Below are positions 1-8,861 of a DNA stretch of 64,000 nt, one piece after another. Position 1 is the stretch's first letter, and each line of letters opens with the position of its first letter. The position numbers and the translations under genes were made by a program. This stretch comes from Corynebacterium terpenotabidum Y-11 (lineage in GTDB: Bacteria; Actinomycetota; Actinomycetes; Mycobacteriales; Mycobacteriaceae), in NCBI RefSeq assembly GCF_000418365.1, contig NC_021663.1:2108001-2172000 (forward strand), given 5' to 3'. A model generated the notes under the pieces. That model ran no database searches. It worked only from the letters and a program-made list of their open reading frames with translations, and was not told the DNA's origin.

Positions 1-891
1 GCCGCTGTCCAGCCGAACACCAAGGCCTTCTACGGTGAGACTTTCGCCAACCCGCAGGCCGACGTCCTCGACATCCCCACGATCGCGGAGGTCGCGCACC
101 GGAACAACGTCCCGCTCATCGTCGACAACACCATCGCCACCGCCGCCCTGGTCCGCCCCCTGGAGCTCGGCGCGGACATCGTCGTCGCCTCCCTGACGAA
201 GTTCTACACCGGCAACGGCTCCGGTCTCGGCGGCATCCTCGTCGACGGCGGAAAGTTCGACTGGTCCGTCGAGCGGGACGGCACGCCGGTCTTCCCGACC
301 TTCGTCGCCCCGGACCCCGCCTACCACGGCCTGAAGTACGTCGACCTGGGCGCTCCGGCCTTCGGTCTCAAGGCCCGCGTCGGCCTGCTGCGCGACACTG
401 GCGCCACTCTCTCCCCCTTCAACGCCTGGATCACCATCCAGGGTCTGGACACCCTCGCCCTGCGCGTCGCGAAGCACAACGAGAACGCGAAGGCTGTCGC
501 CGCCGTCCTCGACGCCAGCCCGCTGGTCGCCAAGGTCAACTACGCCGGCCTGGAGTCCTCCCCGTGGTACCCCGTCAAGGAGAAGCTCGGTATCGAGTAC
601 ACCGGTTCGGTGCTCTCCTTCGACCTCGCCGTCGACGACACTTGGTCCGATGAGGCCCAGGAGAAGGCCTGGACCTTCATCGATGCCCTGAAACTGCACT
701 CCAACCTCGCCAATATCGGTGATGTGCGCTCCCTGGTCGTCCACCCAGCGACCACCACCCACTCGCAGTCTGACCGGCACGGCCTGGAGCGCGCCGGCAT
801 CAACCGTGCGACCGTGCGCCTGTCGGTCGGTATCGAGAATCTCGAGGACATCCTCGCCGATCTCCAGCTCGGGTTCGACGCCCTCGCCTAG
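1..891 (+). CDS. metY: O-acetylhomoserine sulfhydrylase, 3' part
   Basis: PLP enzyme of direct sulfhydrylation: converts O-acetylhomoserine plus sulfide to homocysteine in the cytoplasm. The gene is open from base 1 (296 codons visible; the N-terminal roughly one third is outside the window). The fragment shows the Cys/Met-metabolism PLP fold: VDNTIATAALVRPLELGADI with the cofactor-binding Asp at fragment residue 42, and the Schiff-base lysine in SLTKFYTGNGSG (fragment Lys67). The C-terminus has the family pattern VRLSVGIENLEDILADL. The stop is 9 nt before metX, so the two genes are almost certainly co-transcribed, which is the usual corynebacterial arrangement. Promoter and start are not visible. 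Confidence 0.96.
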   Translation, partial: AAVQPNTKAFYGETFANPQADVLDIPTIAEVAHRNNVPLIVDNTIATAALVRPLELGADIVVASLTKFYTGNGSGLGGILVDGGKFDWSVERDGTPVFPTFVAPDPAYHGLKYVDLGAPAFGLKARVGLLRDTGATLSPFNAWITIQGLDTLALRVAKHNENAKAVAAVLDASPLVAKVNYAGLESSPWYPVKEKLGIEYTGSVLSFDLAVDDTWSDEAQEKAWTFIDALKLHSNLANIGDVRSLVVHPATTTHSQSDRHGLERAGINRATVRLSVGIENLEDILADLQLGFDALA

Positions 892-900
892 GCTGCAGTC

Positions 901-2022
901 ATGACTGTCGACCCCGTCCAGCTGCCCCCGTCCCACGATTCGGTGACCGTCCCGATCGGGGACTTCACCACCGAGGCCGGGGTCACCATTCCCGGTGCCG
1001 CCTTGCGGCTGTTCGCCTTCTACGAGGGCACCCGGGAGGACGCCGCGTCCCGCCCGGTGGTCCTCGTCGAGCACGCCCTCACCGGTGACGGGGACGCCGC
1101 GAGCTGGTGGACCGGGATCATCGGCCCCGGCCTGGCCCTGGACACCTCCCGGTACCTGGTGCTGTGCGCCAACTGTCTCGGCGGCTGCCAGGGGTCGACC
1201 GGGCCGGCGTCGGAACACCCCGACGGCGGATTCTGGGGATCCCGGTTCCCGGCGCTGTCCATCCGGGACCTCGTCGCCGCGGAGAAAACCCTGATCGTCG
1301 ACATCCTCGGCGTCCACCGAATCCGTGGCGTGGTGGGGGCCTCGATGGGCGGTGCCCGGGTCCTGGAGTGGACACTGATGTTCCCGGAGCATGTGGACGC
1401 CGCCCTGCCGATCGCGGTCTCCGCCCGGGCCTCCGCCTGGCAGATCGGGATGCAGTCTGCGCAGATCCGATTCATCACCAATGATCCGTTCTGGCACGCC
1501 GGGGACTACCACGGCACCGGCCATGCCCCGACCGCCGGACTGGGCCAGGCCCGCCGGATCGCCCATCTGACCTACCGCGGCGAGCTGGAGCTCGACGAGC
1601 GCTTCGGCACCGATCCGCAGTCCGGAGAGGACCCCTACGGTCCGTACTGGTCCCGGGACCAACGGTTCGCGGTGGAGAGCTACCTGGACCGGCAGGCGGA
1701 GAAGCTGGTGGAGCGGTTTGACCCGGGGTCCTATGTTATCCTCACGGATGCCCTGAACCGGCACGACGTGTCGCGGGGACGCGGCGGGCTGAATCACACC
1801 CTCGGCACCTCCCAGGTCCCGACCATGGTCGCGGGTGTGGACACCGACATCCTCTACCCCTACCACCAGCAGGAACATCTCTCCCGCAACCTCGGTGACT
1901 TCATCGGACTGTCGAAGATCACTTCGCCGACCGGCCATGACGGCTTCCTCACCGAGACCCGGCAGATGACGATCGTCCTGAGGAAGTTCCTCGCCAAGGC
2001 CGAGCTGCTGTCCCAGCGGTAA
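901..2022 (+). CDS. metX: homoserine O-acetyltransferase
   Basis: Alpha/beta-hydrolase-fold enzyme that acetylates homoserine with acetyl-CoA, supplying the substrate of MetY encoded just upstream. 373 residues, full length for the family. The nucleophile Ser148 lies in GASMGGARVLEW; the other triad members are Asp316 (VDTDILYP) and His346 (SPTGHDGFL). The oxyanion region LVEHALTGD and NCLGGCQGSTGP are typical. ATG follows the metY stop by 9 nt, with the ribosome site inside the metY end, so translation is probably coupled. No terminator is obvious before the tRNA gene promoter. Confidence 0.97.
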   Translation: MTVDPVQLPPSHDSVTVPIGDFTTEAGVTIPGAALRLFAFYEGTREDAASRPVVLVEHALTGDGDAASWWTGIIGPGLALDTSRYLVLCANCLGGCQGSTGPASEHPDGGFWGSRFPALSIRDLVAAEKTLIVDILGVHRIRGVVGASMGGARVLEWTLMFPEHVDAALPIAVSARASAWQIGMQSAQIRFITNDPFWHAGDYHGTGHAPTAGLGQARRIAHLTYRGELELDERFGTDPQSGEDPYGPYWSRDQRFAVESYLDRQAEKLVERFDPGSYVILTDALNRHDVSRGRGGLNHTLGTSQVPTMVAGVDTDILYPYHQQEHLSRNLGDFIGLSKITSPTGHDGFLTETRQMTIVLRKFLAKAELLSQR

Positions 2023-2048
2023 TGCCTGTACAGCGGTGACCTGCAGAC

Positions 2049-2078
2049 TTGTGATCCCCCGCATCACCGCGCTAGGAT
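2049..2078 (+). promoter_or_regulatory. sigma-A-like promoter for tRNA-Leu
   Basis: A -35-like TTGTGA (2049-2054) and a -10-like TAGGAT (2073-2078) are separated by 18 nt and lie about 47 nt upstream of the mature tRNA 5' end. Inferred from sequence only. Confidence 0.5.
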
Positions 2079-2124
2079 ATGCGAGTCTTCAGGGCAGGGA
2101 AACCTGTGTTGAAAGTCCATCCAT

Positions 2125-2210
2125 GTCCGGGTGGCGGAATGGCAGACGCGCTAGCTTGAGGTGCTAGTGTCCTATTAACGGACGTGGGGGTTCAAGTCCC
2201 CCTCCGGACA
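2125..2210 (+). tRNA. tRNA-Leu (anticodon GAG)
   Basis: Class II tRNA of 86 nt. The acceptor arm GTCCGGG pairs with TCCGGAC at the 3' end (one G-U), discriminator A2210. The anticodon stem is CTAGC/GCTAG with loop TTGAGGT, giving anticodon GAG (reads CTC/CTT). The long variable arm (GTCCTATTAACGGAC) and the T-arm GGGGGTTCAAGTCCCCC are clear. The 3' CCA is not encoded. Confidence 0.97.
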
Positions 2211-2215
2211 CAGAA

Positions 2216-2259
2216 GAAACCCGTCGCAGTTGATCTCCGGATCTACTGCGACGGGTTTC
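2216..2259. terminator. bidirectional intrinsic terminator
   Basis: Perfect 15-bp inverted repeat: GAAACCCGTCGCAGT (2216-2230) and ACTGCGACGGGTTTC (2245-2259), loop of 14 nt. The arms end in short A/T runs, so it can end the tRNA transcript on + and the sulfate operon on -. Confidence 0.85.
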
Positions 2260-2277
2260 CTGCATCCCCCCGGCTGC

Positions 2278-3264
2278 CTACCCCAGCTCGGTCGCGCGGG
2301 CGTACAGCCGCTCGCCCGCACTCCCCTCCGTCAACCCCAGGGCGTTGGCGTCCCCACGGGTGATCTGCGCAGTGAACGGAGCGCCGGACACGGCGTCCTT
2401 CAACTCCACGCGCACCTCGAAACCGAGCACCGCCACCCGGTCGACCACGGCCTCGCGCACCGAGGTGGCGGGCACCTCATTGCCGGGGACGGCGAGATCC
2501 GGGGTGCGACCCAGCCGGATGTCGTGGGGACGCACCGTCTGCCCGTCCAACTCCGTGACATGCCCGAGGAACGCCTGGACGAACGGGGTTTCCGGATGAT
2601 CGTAGAGGGACGCCGGGTCGCCGACCTGCTCGATTCGTCCCGCTGACAGGACAGCGATACGGTCCGCGACATCGAGAGCCTCCTCCTGGTCATGGGTGAC
2701 CAGCACCGTCGTGACGGTGAACTCCTCGTGCATGTGCCGCAGCCAGGTACGCAGGTCGTCGCGGACCTTGGCGTCCAGCGCACCGAAGGGCTCATCGAGC
2801 AGCAGGACGCCCGGGTTCGGGGCCAGTGCCCGGGCCAGGGCCATCCGCTGACGCTGTCCACCGGAGAGCTGCCCCGGGTAGCGGGTCTGGTACCCGGCAA
2901 GACCGACGATCTCGAGGAGTTCATCGACCCGTGTGTCGATCTCCTTCGCCGGACGCTTGCGCACCGTCAGGCCGAAGGCGACATTGTCGCGCACGGTCAT
3001 GTGCTTGAACGCGGCATAGTGCTGGAAGACGAAGCCGATGCCGCGGTCCTGCGGGGAGAGCCGGGTCACGTCACGGCCGTCGATGATCACCGACCCGGTG
3101 TCGGGCTGTTCCAGGCCGGCGATGGTGCGCAGCAGGGTGGACTTGCCGGAGCCGGAGGGCCCCAGCAGGGCGGTTAACGATCCTTCGGGGATCTCCAGCG
3201 ACACGTCGTCGAGGGCGTGGAATTCGCCGTAGGTCTTGTGGATCTGGTTCACGGAGATGGTCAC
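2278..3264 (-). CDS. cysA: sulfate/thiosulfate ABC transporter ATP-binding protein
   Basis: ATPase of the sulfate importer (328 residues from a GTG start). Walker [10 protein letters not shown] at residues 35-43, signature LSGGQRQRM, Walker [15 protein letters not shown]-loop VTHDQEEA; a C-terminal TOBE-like domain contains the HDIRLGR pattern usual for CysA. The GTG start at 3264 overlaps the stop of the upstream permease in a GTGA arrangement (4 nt), so translation is coupled. The open frame continues further upstream, but those extra residues do not resemble an ABC ATPase and the start chosen begins exactly at the conserved strand [11 protein letters not shown]. Last gene of the four-gene operon, before a strong terminator. 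Confidence 0.94.
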   Translation of the reverse strand: MTISVNQIHKTYGEFHALDDVSLEIPEGSLTALLGPSGSGKSTLLRTIAGLEQPDTGSVIIDGRDVTRLSPQDRGIGFVFQHYAAFKHMTVRDNVAFGLTVRKRPAKEIDTRVDELLEIVGLAGYQTRYPGQLSGGQRQRMALARALAPNPGVLLLDEPFGALDAKVRDDLRTWLRHMHEEFTVTTVLVTHDQEEALDVADRIAVLSAGRIEQVGDPASLYDHPETPFVQAFLGHVTELDGQTVRPHDIRLGRTPDLAVPGNEVPATSVREAVVDRVAVLGFEVRVELKDAVSGAPFTAQITRGDANALGLTEGSAGERLYARATELG

Positions 3265-4070
3265 CGGGTTACCTCGTGCTTCTTCTGGAGGGTGGTCATG
3301 ATGACCAGGACAATCACGGCGACGACCATGAGCAGGGTCGCCGCGGCGTAGGCGCCGTAGACGTTGTGGTCGTCGATGTAGCGGGAGTGGACGAGCAGGG
3401 TGAGCGTCTGTCCGCCGCCGGCGAATCCGGAGGCGACCATGATCACTGCACCGAACTCGCCGAGCGAGCGGGCGACGGTCAATGCGATGCCATAGGACAG
3501 TCCCCATCGGATCGACGGGAGGGTGATCCGCCGGAAGGTCTGCCACCGGTTCGCGCCGAGGGTGGCCGCGGCCTGCTCCTGGTCGGTGCCGATCTCATGG
3601 AGGACCGGTTCGACCTCGCGGACGATGAACGGCAGGGTGACGAACACGGTGGCCAGCACCATGCCCGGCAGCCCGAAGATGATGCGGAATCCGGTGGACT
3701 CGATACCGCCGAACCAGCCGCCGTGGCCCCACAGCAGGATCAGGGACACGCCCACGATCACCGGGGAGACGGAGAACGGCAGGTCAACGATGGCCTGAAT
3801 GATGTTCTTCCCCGGCATCCGGCCGCGAACCAGGCCCAGCGACACGATGACCCCGAAGAGAACGTTGAGCGGGACCACGATCAGCACGATGATCAGGGAG
3901 GTCTGCAGCGCGGAGATCGCAGCCGGGGTGGTGATCCAGTCCCAGAACTGGGGCAGCCCCGGGGACAGTGCCCGCCACAGGATCGTGCCGACCGGCAGGA
4001 CGACGAGCACGGTGATCCAGGTCAGGGCGAGGATACGGAGGATGAGGGTGGTGCGTCGCGACAGCGTCAT
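3261..4070 (-). CDS. cysW: sulfate ABC transporter permease, CysW type
   Basis: Membrane subunit of the sulfate importer, 269 residues with about six membrane segments. The EAA-type loop is seen at [27 protein letters not shown], where the coupling helix contacts CysA. ATG at 4070 overlaps the stop of the upstream permease gene (ATGA), and its own TGA overlaps the GTG of cysA. Assignment as CysW rather than CysT rests on gene order and on the N-terminus; both permeases are close relatives. Confidence 0.92.
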   Translation of the reverse strand: MTLSRRTTLILRILALTWITVLVVLPVGTILWRALSPGLPQFWDWITTPAAISALQTSLIIVLIVVPLNVLFGVIVSLGLVRGRMPGKNIIQAIVDLPFSVSPVIVGVSLILLWGHGGWFGGIESTGFRIIFGLPGMVLATVFVTLPFIVREVEPVLHEIGTDQEQAAATLGANRWQTFRRITLPSIRWGLSYGIALTVARSLGEFGAVIMVASGFAGGGQTLTLLVHSRYIDDHNVYGAYAAATLLMVVAVIVLVIMTTLQKKHEVTR

Positions 4071-4852
4071 GCGCGCTGCTCCTTTCGTGCTCCGCCCTCA
4101 CCGACGAACCGGAGGACGAGCAGAACGAGGAAGGTGATGACCAGGAGGACGACCGACACCGCGGCAGCGGCCTGGGGGACGTCCGACTCGATCTGTTCCT
4201 GGATGTACTGGGAGGCGACCTGGGTCTCCCCCGGGATGTTGCCGCCGATGAGCACGACGGACCCGAACTCACCCAGCGCCCGGGCGAAGGCGAGACCGGT
4301 GCCGGAGAGGATCGCGGGAACCAGCGCCGGCAGGATGACCCGTCGGAAGATGGTGGCATTGCCTGCCCCGAGGCTTGCCGCGGCTTCTTCGACGTCACCA
4401 TCGAGTTCGAGGAGCACCGGCTGCACCGCGCGGACGACGAACGGCAGACAGACGAACGCCAGGGCGATGACCAGAGCCGGCCGGGTGGCGTTGAGGGTGA
4501 TATTGAAGGGACTGTCCGGCCCGTACAGGCTGAGCAGCACGAGGGAGGCCACGATCGTCGGCAGGGCGAAGGGCAGGTCGATGAGGGCGTCCACGACACG
4601 TTTGCCCCGGAAGTCGTCCCGGACGAGGACCCAGGCGACGAGCGTCCCGGTGACCGCACTGATCACGCCCACGATCGCCGAGACGAGGACGGTGACGCGC
4701 AGGGCATCCACCGCTCCGCTCTCGGTGACTGCGGACCAGAATCCCGACCAGCCCTCGTCGAAGGCCTGGGTGGTCAGGGCGGCGAGCGGGAGGAGGACGA
4801 TGACGGACAGCCAGAGGACGACGGTCCCCGTGGTGAGTTTCGAGGTTCTCAT
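4067..4852 (-). CDS. cysT: sulfate ABC transporter permease, CysT (CysU) type
   Basis: Second membrane subunit (261 residues, about six membrane segments). The EAA loop is VEEAAASLGAGNATIFRRVILPALVP. The start ATG at 4852 (MRTSKLTTGTVVL) overlaps the TGA of the binding-protein gene by 4 nt, which decides it against a longer frame reading further upstream. Part of the operon binding protein-cysT-cysW-cysA, with all three junctions overlapping by exactly 4 nt. Confidence 0.92.
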   Translation of the reverse strand: MRTSKLTTGTVVLWLSVIVLLPLAALTTQAFDEGWSGFWSAVTESGAVDALRVTVLVSAIVGVISAVTGTLVAWVLVRDDFRGKRVVDALIDLPFALPTIVASLVLLSLYGPDSPFNITLNATRPALVIALAFVCLPFVVRAVQPVLLELDGDVEEAAASLGAGNATIFRRVILPALVPAILSGTGLAFARALGEFGSVVLIGGNIPGETQVASQYIQEQIESDVPQAAAAVSVVLLVITFLVLLVLRFVGEGGARKEQRA

Positions 4853-6009
4853 GACTGACCTCCGTAGATCGCAGTGATGGCGCCGTCGGTACCGAACAGG
4901 ACGGCGTCCACCAGGGCCCAACCCTTCTTGGCGTCGTCGCCGGTGGCGAGTTCCGGGAAGAGTTCGGTGAACTGGTCGGCGAGGTCGTCGATGGTCCAGA
5001 TATTTTCGGTGGGCCGGAAGGCGTCACGCTGCTCGGTGGGCAGGGAGTCGATGACCGGGGTACTGCCGTCCTCGCTGAACAGGTCCGACCCGGGGCGGAA
5101 CCCCTCGGAGGCCCAGAGGGTCTCGGCCTCCGTGGAGAAGAGGTAGTCACGGAAGTCGGTGGCGGCCGCGTCGTCCCCGTCCTCGTCTCCGGTGACGACC
5201 GCCACCGGATTCTCGATACGGAAGGTGTCGGTCGGGTTGAGGTAGGTGAAGTCCTCCCCGTCGCGGGCCAACAGGATGGCCTCGTTTTCGTAGGAGAGCA
5301 GCACATCACCCTGGCCCTGTTCGAAGGCACTGGTGGCTTCACGACCGGACTTCGGACGGACGCGGATATGGTCATTGACCAACTGGCCGACCTTGTCGAG
5401 CGCTTCGGCGTGGGCCGAGGTCGCGTCTTCCCCGCGGTCGAGAGCGGCGAAGTACCAGCCGGCGTAGGGCGCCAGCAGGTTCCACTTCGCCGACCCCGAG
5501 GACGCCGGGTTCGGTGTGATCACCTCGATGCCGGGGGCGAGCAGGTCATCCCAGGTTTCCAGGTTCTCCGGGTTACCGGCCCGGGTGACGAAGGAGACGA
5601 CGGAGCCGAAGGGCACCGAGCGTCCGGATTCGTCGCCGGGGATGCTTTCCTTCCAGTCCTCGTCGACCAGTCCTTCCTTCACCAGCCGGGTGATGTCCGG
5701 TTCCAGTGAGAAGTTCACGAGGTCGGCGGGAACACGCCGGGCGACCTTGCGGGACTGGTCGCCGGAGGCTCCGTAGGACTCGGCGAAGCCGGTGTCGCTG
5801 CCCTGCTCAGTCTGCCGATAGCCGGCGATGACGGCGTCGAAGCCTGGTTTGGGGACCGAATACGCCACCAGGTTGATCCGGTGTGATCCAGAGGACACGT
5901 CGGTGCCGTCGGGGTCGTCACTGGTCCCGCCGGGCAGGGCGAAGATCACCCCCAGGGCGAGGACGCCCACGGTGGCCAGGACTGCGCCTGTGCCGGGAAC
6001 TCTTGCCAT
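4849..6009 (-). CDS. sulfate-binding protein of the ABC transporter
   Basis: Extracytoplasmic solute-binding component, 386 residues, similar to the Sbp/CysP/SubI family. Family features: INLVAYSVPKPGFDAVIAGY near the N-terminus, SYGASGDQSRKV (sulfate-coordinating loop), the stretch DLVNFSLEPDITRL, and AKWNLLAPYAGW. Residues about 8-28 form one hydrophobic segment that can be a signal peptide or anchor. Unusually there is no cysteine in a lipobox, so it does not look like the lipoprotein form expected in Gram-positive bacteria; it may be anchored by an uncleaved N-terminal segment. First gene of the operon, with AGGAGGAG before ATG and an McbR-like operator 24 nt further upstream. Confidence 0.92.
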   Translation of the reverse strand: MARVPGTGAVLATVGVLALGVIFALPGGTSDDPDGTDVSSGSHRINLVAYSVPKPGFDAVIAGYRQTEQGSDTGFAESYGASGDQSRKVARRVPADLVNFSLEPDITRLVKEGLVDEDWKESIPGDESGRSVPFGSVVSFVTRAGNPENLETWDDLLAPGIEVITPNPASSGSAKWNLLAPYAGWYFAALDRGEDATSAHAEALDKVGQLVNDHIRVRPKSGREATSAFEQGQGDVLLSYENEAILLARDGEDFTYLNPTDTFRIENPVAVVTGDEDGDDAAATDFRDYLFSTEAETLWASEGFRPGSDLFSEDGSTPVIDSLPTEQRDAFRPTENIWTIDDLADQFTELFPELATGDDAKKGWALVDAVLFGTDGAITAIYGGQS

Positions 6010-6032
6010 CTCTCCTCCTGCAACAAGTCAGA

Positions 6033-6048
6033 CAGACTGCTCTGTCTA
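6033..6048 (-). promoter_or_regulatory. McbR-type operator upstream of the sulfate operon
   Basis: On the minus strand the site reads TAGAC-AGAGCA-GTCTG, one base from the C. glutamicum McbR consensus TAGAC-N6-GTCTA. It is embedded in a longer inverted repeat (AGACAGA/TCTGTCT). It lies 24 nt before the binding-protein ATG, where repression by the sulfur-amino-acid regulator McbR would be expected. The regulator itself is not in the window. Confidence 0.72.
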
Positions 6049-6136
6049 CATAACAGGTGTTGAGCGTAGTGCGGCGCCACCGACGCGCCGGAACCCTTGA
6101 CGCACCGTGAATGAAAGTCTTGACAGGTCGTTCCGG

Positions 6137-7105
6137 TCACCCCAGCGCCGGGAACTCCGGCACCACGTACTCGGCAAGCTCCGCCAGGGAATCCTCGACC
6201 GGGCGTCCCCCATGCCGCAGACTGAGACACACATGGTTCAGCCCCAGGTCCCGCTGCGAGGACAACAGCTCCAGCAGGGCGTTGCGTCCCAACCGGTAAC
6301 CGAAGTCCCGACCTTCGGCCGGATACGTGGGATCCTCGGCCAGATCGATCCACAGGGACTCGCTCACCGGCCGGAATCCCAGCCCCTGCGCCTGGCACGA
6401 CGCCCGCCACCGGTCGACCATGACCTTCTGCGCCGGCAGATCCCGGTGGTAGGTCATCCACCCGTCGGTGTGTGAGGCGTTGAACTCCGTGGTCTGCAGA
6501 CAGGACCCGACCGCCAGCAGCGGCACACTCCGCGCCGTCGGTTTCGGCACGACCTCCGCCCCGCCCATGCGTCCGCGCGACCACCTCACCGGACGCATCC
6601 GGGTACTCCACCCTTTCTTGAGCACCTCCAGGTGCTCGCGGAAGATCTCCCCCCGCTCCCCCTTGTCCAGTCCGAAGGCGGCGAACTCCTCCGGTCGGTC
6701 GCCGGACGCCACTCCCATAAGGAATCGTCCGCCACTGATCCGGTCCAGTCCGGCCGACCGCTTGGCCAGCAGCAGCGGATGTGCCAGCGGCAGCACCACC
6801 GCCGCGGTCCCCAACGCGATCCGGTCGGTGTGCGCGGCGAGCCAGGTCAGATACAGGAACGGATCGTGGATCTGACCGACATCGCCGAAGGTCTCCACAT
6901 TCAGTGGAATGTCGCGGGCCCAGACGGCGGCGACACCGGCGTCCTCCGCGGCACGGGTCAGCCGTACCTGCCGGTCAAGGTCACCGTCGGGGGTGACCGG
7001 GGACAGCCCGAGAGTGAGTTTCCCGGGCGCGAACGTCCGCGTCCATCCGGGCAACGTTGTCGGCGAGGCCTCCGACAACTGCATGATCGCGGGACGTTCC
7101 CCCAT
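6137..7105 (-). CDS. LLM-class flavin-dependent oxidoreductase
   Basis: Luciferase-like (bacterial luciferase superfamily) protein of 322 residues; cytoplasmic, expected to use reduced flavin to oxidise an unknown substrate. Typical elements are LTLGLSPVTPDGDLDRQVRLTRAAEDAGVAAVWARDIPL, the substrate-side strand HTDRIALGTAAVVLPLAHP, and RFLMGVASGDRPEEFAAFG. It fits the TIGR03571-like subgroup by length and pattern. Its end faces the sulfate operon promoter; alkanesulfonate monooxygenases belong to the same superfamily, but the sequence gives no proof of a sulfonate substrate. It starts 1 nt after the stop of the DUF3017 gene, so it is probably the last gene of that transcript. Confidence 0.85.
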   Translation of the reverse strand: MGERPAIMQLSEASPTTLPGWTRTFAPGKLTLGLSPVTPDGDLDRQVRLTRAAEDAGVAAVWARDIPLNVETFGDVGQIHDPFLYLTWLAAHTDRIALGTAAVVLPLAHPLLLAKRSAGLDRISGGRFLMGVASGDRPEEFAAFGLDKGERGEIFREHLEVLKKGWSTRMRPVRWSRGRMGGAEVVPKPTARSVPLLAVGSCLQTTEFNASHTDGWMTYHRDLPAQKVMVDRWRASCQAQGLGFRPVSESLWIDLAEDPTYPAEGRDFGYRLGRNALLELLSSQRDLGLNHVCLSLRHGGRPVEDSLAELAEYVVPEFPALG

Positions 7106-7106
7106 A

Positions 7107-7478
7107 TCAGCTGTCGAGAGGATCGACGGAGATCGAGACGAACAGCAGGAGGACGCCGACGAGGATGCAGAACACCGAATCGAACTTCCGCGAGCGCACC
7201 GCGAATACGCCGAGAATGCGGGAATCGACCCACCAACGGATCAGGCCGAGCCAGATCATGCCGCCACCGACGGCCACCGTCCCCTTGCGCCAGTGGTCGG
7301 CGAGGATCAGCACGACCCCGGCGATAATGACGACGAGGAAGAGGACGACGGAGAGCATCTGCAGGTTCTTCGTCACCCGTGAGGCGGGGACGTCGACATC
7401 GTGCGGATTTGCCAGCAGTGCGTGACGTTCCGCGTCACTCAGCGGCACCAAATCGGCGCGGTCTCCCTCGACGGCCAT
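7107..7478 (-). CDS. DUF3017 membrane protein
   Basis: 123-residue protein with a hydrophilic N-terminus and three hydrophobic segments (about residues 43-60, 70-86 and 100-117). It follows folD on the same strand (10 nt gap), the usual position of DUF3017 genes in Corynebacterium and relatives. No catalytic motif is visible; function unknown. Confidence 0.85.
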   Translation of the reverse strand: MAVEGDRADLVPLSDAERHALLANPHDVDVPASRVTKNLQMLSVVLFLVVIIAGVVLILADHWRKGTVAVGGGMIWLGLIRWWVDSRILGVFAVRSRKFDSVFCILVGVLLLFVSISVDPLDS

Positions 7479-7487
7479 GGATCACCC

Positions 7488-8345
7488 TCAGTCTTCGGCG
7501 GCGAGCCGTTCGGCGCGCTCGACGACGTTGCGGACCAGGAATGCGCGGGTCAGGGGCCCCACACCACCGGGGTTCGGGGCGACCGCACCGGCGACCTCCC
7601 ACACCCCGGGGTCGACGTCACCGGCGAGCGTGCCGTCGACGCGCGACACTCCCACGTCCAGCACCGCGGCACCGGGCTTGACCATGTCGGCGGTGAGCAT
7701 GTGTGCCTTGCCCGCTGCGGCGATGATGATGTCGGCGTCCCGGGTCTCCTTGGCGAGGTCCTTCGTCCCGGTGTGGCACAGGACAGTCGTCGCATTCTCG
7801 GACCGACGGGTCAGCATCAGTCCGATCGGGCGTCCCACGGTCACGCCGCGGCCGATGACGACAGCCTTCGCACCGTTGATCTCCACGCCGAAGCGGCGCA
7901 GCAGGGAGAGCGCACCGTTGGGGGTGCAGGGCAGCGGGGCGGGCTCGTTGAGCACGAGCTTGCCGAGGTTCACCGGGTGCAGACCGTCGGCGTCCTTCGC
8001 CGGGTCGATGCGCTCCAGGACCTCGTTCTCGTTGAGATGCTTCGGCAGCGGCAGCTGGACGATGTATCCGGTGCAGGCCGGGTCGGCGTTGAGCTTGTCG
8101 ATCGCAGCGTTGAGCTCCTCCTGGGTGACCGTGGCGGGCAGGTCAACGCGGATGCTGTTCACCCCGATCTGCTCGCAGTCACGGTGCTTCATCTTCACAT
8201 AGGAGTGGGACGCCGGATCATCGCCGACGAGCACGGTCGCCAGTCCCGGGGTGATCCCCTTCGCCTTGAGCGCGGCCACGCGGGTGGCGAGGTCGGCAAA
8301 GATCTCGTCCCGGTACAGTTTTCCGTCCAGCTTCAGTGCAGTCAC
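7488..8345 (-). CDS. folD: methylenetetrahydrofolate dehydrogenase/cyclohydrolase
   Basis: Bifunctional folate one-carbon enzyme making 10-formyl-THF from 5,10-methylene-THF with NADP. 285 residues from GTG at 8345. Motifs: [14 protein letters not shown] with the catalytic Lys, [29 protein letters not shown], and the dinucleotide loop [18 protein letters not shown]-terminal [11 protein letters not shown]. The frame stays open 15 codons upstream, but [11 protein letters not shown] matches the family N-terminus. It lies 34 nt downstream of trmL and just upstream of DUF3017. Confidence 0.96.
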   Translation of the reverse strand: MTALKLDGKLYRDEIFADLATRVAALKAKGITPGLATVLVGDDPASHSYVKMKHRDCEQIGVNSIRVDLPATVTQEELNAAIDKLNADPACTGYIVQLPLPKHLNENEVLERIDPAKDADGLHPVNLGKLVLNEPAPLPCTPNGALSLLRRFGVEINGAKAVVIGRGVTVGRPIGLMLTRRSENATTVLCHTGTKDLAKETRDADIIIAAAGKAHMLTADMVKPGAAVLDVGVSRVDGTLAGDVDPGVWEVAGAVAPNPGGVGPLTRAFLVRNVVERAERLAAED

Positions 8346-8379
8346 GAGCTCTACCCTATCGTGACCGGCACCGCTCTCC

Positions 8380-8853
8380 CTAGACGCCACCGGGGAACCC
8401 GAGCTGCCGCCATGCCTCGTACGCGGCGACGGCGGCGGCGTTCGACAGGTTCATGCTGCGACGGCCGGGCAGCATCGGGATGCGGACCTCCGCGGTGACG
8501 CGCGGGTCGGTGAGGGCGGCCTCGTCCAGGCCGGTGGGCTCGGTACCGAACATGAGGACGTCACCGGGTTCGTAGGTGATGTCGGTGTGCCATGTCCCGG
8601 CCCGGCCGGTGAAGGCGAAGACGCGGTGTCCGGCGAGCTCCGCCAACGCGGCGTCCCTGTTGTCGTGGACGCTGATCTCGGCGAGGTCGTGGTAGTCCAG
8701 GCCGGCCCGGCGCACGTGCTTGTCGTCGAAAGCGAAGCCGAGTGGCCCGGCAAGATGCAGGTGTGCCCCGGTGCCGGCGCACATCCGGATGGCGTTGCCG
8801 GTGTTCGGCGGGATGACCGGCTGATCGAACAGGACGTGACAGTACGGCTGCAC
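8380..8853 (-). CDS. trmL: tRNA (cytidine(34)-2'-O)-methyltransferase, TrmL-like
   Basis: SPOUT-class methyltransferase of 157 residues that 2'-O-methylates the wobble position of certain tRNAs using SAM. Motif 1 is [23 protein letters not shown], motif 2 [12 protein letters not shown], motif 3 [23 protein letters not shown], the knot that binds SAM. The GTG start at 8853 is chosen because the family begins at this strand ([16 protein letters not shown]); it sits 8 nt after the aminopeptidase stop, with GTGAG inside that gene's end. Operon-like with the upstream aminopeptidase and downstream folD. Confidence 0.93.
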   Translation of the reverse strand: MQPYCHVLFDQPVIPPNTGNAIRMCAGTGAHLHLAGPLGFAFDDKHVRRAGLDYHDLAEISVHDNRDAALAELAGHRVFAFTGRAGTWHTDITYEPGDVLMFGTEPTGLDEAALTDPRVTAEVRIPMLPGRRSMNLSNAAAVAAYEAWRQLGFPGGV

Positions 8854-8861
8854 GGGTCGAC

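Noticed and set aside
3276..4877. 533-codon open frame on + across the sulfate permeases
   Set aside because: Antisense to two clear permeases; composition is Asp/Gly/His/Arg-rich with no domain, as expected of a high-GC shadow frame.
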